From Seriola aureovittata (Eukaryota; Chordata; Actinopteri; Carangiformes; Carangidae), in contig NC_079377.1 in NCBI RefSeq assembly GCF_021018895.1, positions 7,136,501-7,200,500 of the forward strand: a stretch of DNA of 64,000 bases, read 5' to 3'. Numbering within the stretch: position 1 is the first letter of the stretch; every line of letters begins with the position of its first letter. The translations under genes were made by a program, and so were the position numbers. This document shows, piece by piece, positions 27,813-37,340 of the stretch. The notes below the pieces were generated by a model. That model saw only the letters and a list, made by a program, of their open reading frames with translations. It searched no databases and had not been told where the DNA came from.

Positions 27813-30324
27813 ACTGTCTCAGCTACATCTCCACTCATTTAGAGATCAGATCAGCACCCTGGATTTTAATAATGTGGTGGGCGCTTTTTGCCCAGAATCT
27901 GGTGAGGAAAGAAAAACATTATTTAAGGGAAATTACTCTGTTAGTGTGTGTTCAGTTGGTTTAATGAGCACAGCAAAAGTTGATCAAGTTCCATAATCAG
28001 TGCATTCTAATCGGGAACTGTATGTTGGGATGTTTAATATTTCAGTGTGCAACTTGGTGACAGCTGCCAGTTACTATTAATACAGGGTTGATAAAGGAGG
28101 AAGTGTGATGGCTTTGGATGCAAACTGCCTCACTAGTGTGTGTGCAAAGATGTTTCCCTGTGGCTGAATAAGTGTTGTATGTTTTTAACTTTTGCATACA
28201 CAGTTAACAAATGAGTAAAAGTTTCTTCATATAATTAACAGAAATGTAATATAATGAATCTTTACACCAGCTGTCTGTCTAATTTCATATATGCTATCAG
28301 TACTGAGGTATAGCAGTGTGTGTGTGTGTTTCCTGTGCACAACCTGTTTTTGAGTTGAAAGCCTTGTTTTACCTCCTCCTTGTCGGAAGAGGAGTGCATG
28401 ATTACATTTCCAAAATATGTTTTTAAGTTCCTCTAACCAATATATCATGTCTAGCAGTAGAACATTTGCAGATATAAGCAAGGCGCATCTTTCAGCACTG
28501 TGCAGACATGTGTGGCTGAAATGCACAACAAACCACTAGTCAGGTGTTCAACTGCCACTGATTTCCAATTATTTTTCATAAACAGACTGCAGTTTTGTTT
28601 CACGTTGGGCTGTGACTGGCTAGATGCATCACAGAAATAAGCTACAGTACTATTTTTTCAGCCAGAAGGAGAAATACAACTCACAGAGGCAAAGTTGCAT
28701 GCCATGTATGGTATTTGGAAAAATCAAAGGAAAATCCCATATGGTCAATGCATCGCTTGCAGTTTTCAGTTCAGCTGCAGATGTCTGCATGTAAAGTTAA
28801 ACAGACCAGCATCAGGTCTTAATTAGCGGCAGTGCATTTAAATAACTCAACTGTAGTTGTGCTCCTTTACCGTACACTATCAGTGTTGGAAAGCACCCAG
28901 TTAAATTAAAAACATGCAGTGATGCAAAAATCTGCAGCCATGACTCTAATTTGCAGTAGGTTTAGTAAATTTAGCCCAAGGTATTACATTTTATAAAAGG
29001 CTGCCAACCCTGTATAGAACAAAACCTCAACAATTTCACAAGTGAAGGATGTCATAACATCTGGTATCTACTATGAAGTACTGTGCTAGAAGTAACTACA
29101 GAATCGAAAATACAGCTCAGAAACATGCAAAGGTGAACAAAACAAAAGAAACATGGTAGAATGATATTCACTGTCAACCGTGTGAGCAGAGTTAGGATCA
29201 CCTTTTGGCTCCAGAACCTTCAAACCTCTTTGGTTTGTGTCCTAATGTGTTTTAGGAGGTAAATTACATCATCTCTTTCCTGATGGAGACCATGTAAAGG
29301 TTTAATGTTAAGTTCTGGTCATTCGGGCGGCCACGGAAGGGTTATGGAATCACTTTAGAGTTTAAGAAAGCACTTTTGAATTTGTTTTTACATTGTACAC
29401 AGGGGCGTTATAACCCTTCTACATGTATATGGGAAAATTTTGAGGAAACACTGTTTGCACCACAGGGAGAACCTGGTCTTGTAAAATGGTCTTAATTTTC
29501 TTGACTTCCTGGTTATATGCTCTTAGAAAGTGATCAGAGGAGCGAACGACTCTCATGAGATGACTGCCCAAACAATTACAGATCTATGATCGTGTTTAAC
29601 AGTTACTGGCTTACACTAGCCTTTGTTGTAACCATGGCAAAAGCATGGTGGTACACAAAATACATAATTTTGAAATTATTCATAACTATTCATAAGAGTT
29701 GTGTTTATATGGAACCACACTCCCGGTGACTTACTGTCTCTGACAGCCAGCAGAGGTTATCATGTTAAAACATTAAACAGTACTGTGAAAAAATATGTTT
29801 ATCATCTCAGTAATGGGAACCTATATTTTCTATAAAATCCAGTTTCCCTGCCTCCCACATCTTTTACCATCAAAACTTCAAAGCCTGTCAACAAGTTTTG
29901 CATGTTTTCAATGTGACTTTATTTAAGACTAATGAGCACACCAGCTCTTTGCCAGCGATGCCTTGCTGCATATCAGGCCTGGTCCCACAAGGGAACACAA
30001 GCATTGTTCAGGGTCTACATTTTGCTCACCTTATACTAGGTTGTGTCTTTGTGCAACACGGTGTGAGGTGAACTTGTTGGTTTGTTTCTCCGTACTGTAC
30101 TCGTCTTCAAAGTCATAGCTTTGTAAATCTAGTTACATTATTTTGTGTACCTGCTTCCCTTGATGCAGAATTTTGAACATATACTGCAGTCAGTGGAATC
30201 AGATTAGCAACAAGAGGTATGTATAGAGTGATAATGTGAACACATCATAAAACATTATTTACAGTGAAAAGCAATAAATTCAAGAATAAAGTAAAATAAA
30301 TAAAATAAGAGAGATTGAGCTTAC

Positions 30325-30355
30325 CATAGATGCCTGTGGATATACATGGGAAGGC
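30325..30355 (-). CDS. macrod2: macrod2 coding micro-exon B (catalytic/diphosphate loop)
   Basis: This 31-nt exon encodes AFPCISTGIY plus the first base of a glycine codon. On the minus strand the acceptor is a (TC)8 tract, then T8, then gcacag; the donor is TATG|gtaagc (GT at 30323-30324). The residues correspond to the second substrate loop of MacroD-type macrodomains, which wraps the diphosphate of ADP-ribose. The Gly-Ile-Tyr triplet matches human G188-I189-Y190 (numbering from memory), positions known to matter for activity. It joins exon A in phase 0 (Val|Ala) and exon C in phase 1 (G|GC, Gly). The very short length makes it invisible to ORF searching. It is supported by the exact protein match, both splice sites and the phase agreement on each side. 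Confidence 0.93.
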
Positions 30356-30401
30356 CTGTGCAAAAAAAACAAGAGAGAGAGAGAGAGCGATAACGGTCAA
30401 A
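30356..30401 (-). promoter_or_regulatory. macrod2: Splice acceptor region of micro-exon B with microsatellite polypyrimidine tract
   Basis: On the plus strand A8 (30362-30369) and (AG)8 (30372-30387) lie directly above the exon. On the transcribed strand they form the polypyrimidine tract, (TC)8 then T8, followed by gcacag. A plausible branch point, TTTGACC, lies at 30395-30401 with its A about 42 nt from the exon. The tract is therefore a length-variable simple repeat. The branch point assignment is inference. Confidence 0.7.
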
Positions 30402-30426
30402 CCATGATCACAAGTAAAATGTGACA

Positions 30427-30474
30427 AAATAATAATAATTACAACAACAACAATAATAATGATAATAATAACAA
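30427..30474. repeat. (AAT/AAC)n repeat, tail of the adjacent LINE
   Basis: ataataata, acaacaaca and ataataatgataataata blocks abut the LINE 3' end at 30480. On the minus strand this is a TTA/TTG-rich tail, as expected for this type of fish element. Confidence 0.85.
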
Positions 30475-30479
30475 AAATA

Positions 30480-30905
30480 TTAATACATTTTACAGACACC
30501 TTTCAAGGCACTCAAGGACACCTTACAAAACACAGTTAGAGAAATCAAATATACTGTAGCAGCAGACAGTCGTCCAACAAGGCATGAAATACAAAATAAG
30601 TTAGAATACATATAATTGGATGAGATAAATATGATTGTATAGAATGTGAATGCTGAAGTCAAACAGAATAGGCAAGTTGAAGAGGTGTGTTTTGAGGTAG
30701 CAAGAGAGTCAATATTACAGATGTCTTGTGGGAGTGAGTTCCTGAGGCGAGGGGCAACACAGCTGAAGGCTCTGAACCTCATGGTAGTCAGACAGGCAGG
30801 GGGTGCAGCCTGATTAATGGAAGAGGATGATCTAAGTGTATGGGCAGGTGTGGAGATGTGACGTACATCATAGATCACAAAAGTAACTTCTATCAGTCTC
30901 ATTAA
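30480..30905 (-). mobile_element. 3' end of a non-LTR retrotransposon (LINE, L2/Rex-like), degenerate
   Basis: On the minus strand an open frame reads TPAHTLRSSSS, then FRAFSCVAPRLRNSLPQDI. This is the usual C-terminal signature of fish LINE ORF2 proteins, normally APRLWNSLP. After this the frame departs from the family pattern in a way that fits a one-base deletion near the SKHTSSTCLF segment. The element ends with a tail of the type aaggtgtccttgagtgcc followed by a TTA/TTG-type repeat at 30427-30474, typical of teleost elements with a microsatellite tail. Only the last ~140 codons and the 3' UTR remain, as expected for a 5'-truncated insertion. It lies in the same orientation as macrod2, and its tail reaches to within about 70 bp of micro-exon B. 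The exact clade is uncertain. Confidence 0.8.
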
Positions 30906-33900
30906 GAAATGAATGTGTGCTGAGAAGTGATAAATAAACAACAGTCTTTTCTCTCCACCCAGGTCGTTGAAATCCTATCAGCCTTTTTGTGAGTCTGTTA
31001 TTACATTTCCTTTCACAGTAAAGCACACTCCACCTGTGATTTTTATTTAACAAGATATAATAAAATCCAAAGCAGAGCAATTCAAACACCAACGACTGAA
31101 AGTAAATATAGCATATCTCTGCATTAAACTATAGCCATTGTGGGACACCTACTCTTCACCTTTGTATGTTTGTCGTTTATCTCTACTGCTTCACTTATTC
31201 ATTCCCAAGAGGAGCAATTTGCAATACCATTTGCCCAAAACCCTGCAATGCTAATGCACCACTGCACTGTAAACCATACTCCAGCTCTCATATACAATGC
31301 AGACACACAAACACACATTTATGTACTGTGCACTTTTCTGCTGACTTCCAAAAACAGACACATTAAATCCATCCTGCACTTGAACACCCCTGTTTACACA
31401 CACATTAGATATATTATCATGATCACACTGTGGTGTTGAGGAGGCTGCCGGACTAAATTCTATCATGTACTGTTGCCCAAATGAACGAGATGCTCTATTA
31501 GTACTTAATGCCCGTACTTGATGTCCATAACAGTCGTAGTTTGCATATGTTGCCTGAGGGAACTGTGGTGAATTCATAGGTACATCTAGAGCTCGCTGCT
31601 TAATAATCTGCAGCACATGAATATCCAAATGAGGTCGATTGATCCTGTCTTTTTGCCTACAGCCCAAACTTAGACGCAGCCGTTCTCTTCTATCAATGTT
31701 TATGGACCTTAACCAAGGGCAGAGGCTATGCCACTCATCAAATTTTGTTTCAGCCCATTGATACATGTCTTCAACTTAATGTATTTTGTTGTCTAGATAG
31801 ATTTCATTCTGTGTAAAGTTGATGCAAACTGCCAACGGGGACTCTGCTGTGTCTCAATAACGACACGGACATCACAGCAGGGGGCTTTTCAGTGCATTTG
31901 ATTCAAATGATGAGAAAACTAAACACAAGCTCACAGTCATTGCTGCCACATGTGGATCAATAGGAGAACTCAATAATATCCCACCAACCACCAAAGCGCA
32001 GGGACACACATACATAAAACCAAACAGACATAACGGAGAATCAGAATAAATATTATACATATGTTCATGAGCTTAAGAGCAAAATCCTACATGTATTTAT
32101 GGCTGTCTTTTCCAAAAAGATTATAAAAAGTAACCACCTTGTAATAGCTCTTGCTTTGTAGCGCTTTGCAGCAGACATATTATTCAAGCATGGCTTTATA
32201 GCAGAAAATAGTTTCATTATTCTTTACTTGTGTGAGCAAATATATTATGATACATAGGCCTTGTTGTAAGTTTCCCTATTTCACATTCATCTTTTTAAGT
32301 ATATTAATAAACAGTAAAGAGAAAGATTTTTTTTCAAAGGTCCCATTTGTCCTCAAAAGCAGCTGAATACGTGCTTTAGTTCCCGCATTCATCAAAAGGC
32401 GTGGCTACAACATTAATATCGTGAGATGACAAATGTAAAAAAAGGAAAACATTTCCTGTAGCAGCTCACAACAGGATGAATATAGAACAACAAAGAGATT
32501 CATCAAAGAACAACACTCATATGTCAGATTCTCCCGGTGCCAAAACTAAGCCCAACAGTTTGTTTTGCCACACTGACCCTGTCAAGTTGTATTTAGAAAC
32601 ATGCTGTTGCTAGCAGCTGTGCCAAGATCATTTCATTTTAGAACTGCAAACACAATTAATAGACCTAAAAGAGATAGATAGCAAATACATGTCACCTCAT
32701 ATAATTATACAAACAAGTAGTCAGAGTTCTAATCTTGTGTGGCTCTAATCTTTTCAACTGACAGAGGAAATAAACATAATTCTAATATTAAGATAGTAAT
32801 TAATTAACTGAATACTGATAAATTATGCAATTTTTTTTCCTAACACATCACAACCTATGACACCTGCTTTGAAATGCAACGGGCGCTTTGTCCTTGCTTT
32901 AAGCAAAGAGAAATGAGTCTCTGTTTGTATTCTTATTTACTAGTTTTCAGGTTCCGCCTGTCAAGGTGAATCTTTCTTCTGTAGGGTGATTTAAATCTTT
33001 TACCAAAGAGCTCTGACCTTTCCAGATGACTGTCTGGGTCTGACACAAACCATAGATGATGAAGCGTGGAAAAGCATGACCATTTTTAGTCCTGTGCCAA
33101 GCTCTGCCCATGGCACACACAGAGGCATACTGAGACTGAGACACAAAAAGCTTAAATATCTGAAACAGAGAATTAATATAAGAAATGAATAATAGCAGTG
33201 CAAATCTAATGTTAGATACAAACAAGTTTGTATTTGATACCCAAAGGACATCTGAACATCTGCAGCAATGAAATGTAGTGCTTCATAAAAGTGTAATTCT
33301 AATCCATGGACTCATTAGCAGCATCTTGGAATTTAGTCCAGTGAGAATCCAATACTTTTCGGTGTTCTCTAAATGATCCAGTTTTACATTTGGCAACATT
33401 CAACAGAAATAGGCATCAACATTTTCTTTAAAAGGAGGAATCTATTTAAAGCTGTATTATAATAAGAAGAAAAGTAAATGAATTGAATCTTCAGATAAGA
33501 TGAGCATTTTTTCCTGTCAGTGACTCCAGCCAGTCTCAGCTGCCGAACTGATCCTGAGCCAGAAGCCTTGTTATCCTCTCCCAGCTGAAAGGCCATGATG
33601 TCAGTCTCTTCAATTTGAACTTCTGCTCTGACTGCAACTAAACCTTAACACATCACAGGTTGTGGCAATGACATGCCATCAGCATAATCAATTAGAATCT
33701 TTTTTATTAGTTCCCTGGCTGATCCATTAAGGAGTATTGATCCAGTGTGAAAATGCATCAGGTAATCACTTAACGGGATGCTGTAAAGATCTGACGCCTT
33801 TGTGGCACATGCAGATATCACTTACTTGTTTAAAGGACAGTTATAGCCAAAAGTAAAGAGAAATATCCAATAAAACTGTAGAGGCCTGAGAGCATCTTGG

Positions 33901-34109
33901 CACACACATCTCCTTTTCAGCTATAAATCAGCTGCAATAAATTACACTAAAGTGTGCACAAATTATACACCTAACAGCCAATTCATATCTGTAAATATCA
34001 ATATGTTCATTTTATTCATAAGCTTCAAGTTTTGTTAAAATCATTAAAGACTTTAGATGTTAAATATGCAACTTTCCTAATGTAAAGGTGAGCGTGGGGA
34101 GGACTATAG

Positions 34110-34556
34110 GACTATTGTTTACCGGACATAAAATTTTTACTTATTGTCTATAAGTCACTTAATGCCCTGGGCCCTAAATGCATTTCAGAAATGTTTCATG
34201 TATATGAGCCAAATAGGTCTCTAAGATCAGCAGGAGCTGGTCAGTTAGTGGTGCCTAGAGTTAAAACTAAACAGAGTGAAATGGCTTTCAGACATTATGT
34301 TATCCACTGCTGGAACCAGCTTCCTCTGGAGATCAAATCTGCCCAAACTGTCACTGACTTTAAAAAGAAGCTAAAAATTGCTCTATTTTCCTTCATTGAA
34401 ATTTTAATCTTGCACTTTGCCTATTTTATAATCTGTTTTTATTTTATTTTCTTATCGTGCTTTTTTACTTCTATTTTTATGCTTCTTTTATTTTTGTTAA
34501 GCACATTGAATGACCTCTGTGTATGATAAAGTGCTATACAAATAAATGTGCATTGC
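34110..34556 (+). mobile_element. 3' end of an L2/CR1-type LINE, degenerate
   Basis: A plus-strand frame from about 34128 reads IVYKSLNALGPK, then EPNRSLRSAG, QLVVPRVKTK, WNQLPLEIKSA and TDFKKKLKIALFS. These blocks are the standard C-terminus of L2/Maui-like LINE ORF2 proteins in teleosts. The AT-rich 3' UTR ends with aagtgctatacaaataaa (34530-34547), the classic terminal motif of these elements. The frame is intact over about 100 codons, but no reverse transcriptase or endonuclease domain precedes it, so this is a 5'-truncated dead copy. It is antisense to macrod2. Confidence 0.88.
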
Positions 34557-35324
34557 CATGCCTTGCCTTACTGTGGTACCTGCTTCAGCGATGCAATTAT
34601 TCACATTCAGAGTAGATGAGTAGTGATGGTCAGTCCCACTGGAACTGTTCATCGTCAAATCAAGTTGCAGCTCTTTTAAAGACAAAAAAACAAATGATTG
34701 CCAGTGTCTTATAATTTGTTATGACAGCATGTAAGGCGGGAATACTCCAAGTGAGTGTAGTAAAACAGCTCTAGCGGATTTCAAAAGCAGCCACAGCATG
34801 CAACTCTGTAAGCCTAGTAAAGCATAGCCTATTTTTCTTCTTCTTCCACCATCAACACTGGGCCACCGTAGAAGCTATTTTGATGGTTGTTAGCGTACAT
34901 ACCTGTACATCGGCTTACACTGTAAAAGGTCTAGTGTTAATTAGGACAGTCAGCGGTATATATGCAGTCATGACCTATGATTCCTAATTTAGGTTATTAT
35001 TTCTGGCTGCTCATTAGAAGTGAGTCAGCATGTCCGCCTGCACCCTGGCATGCTGCTGTGCCTGACATGTTGGCTTGTTGCTGATTTTCTTTGCTTAGGG
35101 AGTGTTCAGAAATTGGTCACCAGGGAAATTATTCTGTTGCTGGAACTCCTCCCTAATCTATCACATAGCTTTAAAGTGGAGCACCTTTCCTCTCAGCATC
35201 TCTACACACTTATTCAGCTCGCAGTATATTAAATACAGCACAAACTGGCTACAGTGTCTTTTGTTGGAAAAACTATAATTCTGTTACATTAATTCATCTT
35301 TTTAATGAATATGATATTAATTAT

Positions 35325-35374
35325 AATTCATATGCATTTACTGTAATATTTACATATGAAATTGCATATGAATT
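35325..35374. other. 12-bp perfect inverted repeat with octamer-like cores
   Basis: aattcatatgca (35325-35336) and tgcatatgaatt (35363-35374) are exact reverse complements with 26 bp between. Both arms contain ATGCATA/TATGCAT-like POU-type half sites. The surroundings are very AT-rich, so it could be chance. Confidence 0.6.
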
Positions 35375-35536
35375 TTTTTTAACAGCTTATTAAAACAATG
35401 ATTTATTGACTTGAAAGTGTGACTAGAGTTTCACAAAGACAGCGCTCATAAAACTAATTCACTGTTACTCCACTGAGATCCCGGTAGCCCGCAGCTTTCA
35501 TTCATTTGTTAAGCAGCAGGAAATGACACAGTAAAG

Positions 35537-35707
35537 ATGGCTCAACCTGTGGCAAGATGCGGCTGTCCTGCTGAAGCTGTCACATTCCCAAGCTGCAGCA
35601 ACTACAGAGTAGCCATGAGCAGTCAGGTTAAGGTAAGAAAACCATGCATGGGCACAGTGACTGCAGGATCCTGCCGAGGGAGAACCTCGTCTCGGCTGGC
35701 TGAGTAA
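35537..35707 (+). other. Candidate 56-codon small ORF with strong Kozak context and a donor-like site
   Basis: An ATG in the context aaagATGG opens a 56-codon frame beginning MAQPVARCGCPAEAVTFPSC. It contains the sequence gttaaggtaagaaa, so a consensus donor (AAG|gtaaga) would end an exon at 35632 after 32 codons. The local sequence is more GC-rich than its surroundings. I recognise no family. It is antisense to macrod2 and could mark the first exon of a nested transcript, or be chance. Confidence 0.2.
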
Positions 35708-37130
35708 ATAGCACTGGACCCGGGGTGCTGCCCCCGTAGCTTGAAGCCTCCTAGCCTGTTTGCAGATGGAAGCTATGCTTATAAATCACAGCAGCGAGGG
35801 GAGACCTTGTGCAAATGCGACCAGAAGTATGTTATTATTCACCACTGTTGCCACAGTGTGGGCTTACATCATAGTATCAGAACATGAATCCAAGACAATC
35901 CTCTTTGTTGACTGCTGTAATTCTTTAAGCATGTAGGTCATGCCTGGTCTCTCTGTCTGAATCAGCTACCTGCTGCTGCTGGGAAGAGCATGTCATGGTT
36001 ACAGATCAGGATATTAAAATATGACACGTTAACACCCTTTTATTCTGCATAATGCCACACTCCATATTCTAATGTGAGCGCTGATTGTTTGAGTGTCATT
36101 ATGCTAAATGGAGGATGGAGAAATGCACAGGGTGAGAAAACCTGGAACCTAATGGCCTGAGTCCCACCACCCATTTTTATATCTGCTGTGATGAAGTGTA
36201 ACTATTATCACAATAATATCTGAGTGTCCATTAAGGACTCAACAGCACTGGCTCTGTTTACATGCAGGGGAGTAATTTACAGGCCATGACGCTCTGGAAA
36301 ACAGCTTATTTAGTTTAAGATGTTTGCATACACCTTTGCTCCTCTGTGATGGAAAATCCGTGTTGTTATGAATAAACCAGAACAGAACATTCCTATCCCC
36401 CTCAAGGGTCTTGTCTGCAATAAAGTATGAAATGTGCCACCACCAAGTAAATCCTTCCCCTAAGCAACAGTAGGTGACATCTAATAAATGAAAGAGAATT
36501 GACAATCCAGACTTTAGAAATTGTACATTGTGCTTACAACTATGTTTTTGTTGACATCAAAAAGTATCTATTGTGCTGTGCTAGTCTGAAGCAGCAATGA
36601 AGACAAACTGTAGAATGGGTGAGACGTTCCCTTCACACAGTAAAATAACTAATGCTGAATTATGTCTGCCATCTTAACCTGTCCTTTTGTGAACGCAGTG
36701 TGAGGTTTACTGGGTTACTCTCATCCAAATATTATGTGAAAATGGGTCATTTTAAAGAGCAAGTATTATCAGTGTTCTCTGGGCATGTAAACAAACTTTG
36801 GGATATACTGGCAATGTGCACAATTTGATAAATAAGAGGTTTGAAGGATGTTTCAAGATGAAGTGGTGTGTAGTGTTTGTTTTCTGGCGACGCTGTCATC
36901 CTTGTTTCAACTTCTGTTATAGTCTAATGTTAAAAATAACAGGTTATTTGGTCAAGCACTCAGTATGACTGTAGGGGTCCATAAATGGCTCAAAAGCTTC
37001 ACAAGAGCCTTTAAGCACTTGCCACTTTTACAGCGAGACAACCCTGAGCCCTTGCTGACTTATCGGAAATGTAAGTTTGTCAGTCCACAAGGACATGCAT
37101 TGGGATTGGACCAAAAGCTATAACTGTAGA

Positions 37131-37340
37131 TAGACATAATTAAGTCTCTTTGCATATAATGAAGCTCAGAATGCTCTATGATTGTCAGTCCCACAGTACT
37201 GATTCCATGTGCGCATGCACTGGATGCAGTGTTGGAGGGGGAAAAAGAAAGGCTGCAGCATGTCCGTCGGCCAAACATGTGACAGGGGTGGGATGAATGG
37301 GCAGAAAAAGGTGTAAATGCTGCAGCCTGTGGATAGGGCA
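37131..37340 (+). repeat. Diverged direct repeat, copy A
   Basis: This is similar in order and content to 40722-40970. Shared blocks include gaagctcag..tgctct.tgattg, gatgcagtgttg, a G/A-rich stretch, ggctgc..catgt, gccaa, ggggtg.gatgaat.ggca and aatgctg.agc. Divergence is substantial and copy B has about 50 extra bases in the middle. It is either two copies of an old transposon or a local duplication. Confidence 0.65.

Larger units (their letters stand above)
19264..30324 (-). other. macrod2: macrod2 intron between exons B and C (11,061 bp)
   Basis: This GT-AG intron interrupts a glycine codon in phase 1. No exon, RNA gene or clear transposon is visible. Contents are a GAGCT tandem repeat (20756-20775), a G-quadruplex motif (22296-22319), T-tracts (23466-23477, 23873-23889, 27798-27812), a GA repeat (26302-26332) and a C-tract (26667-26684). 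The longest open frame of the whole window (22564-23136, minus) lies here and resembles no family I know. The remainder, including 28-30 kb, is unremarkable. Confidence 0.85.
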
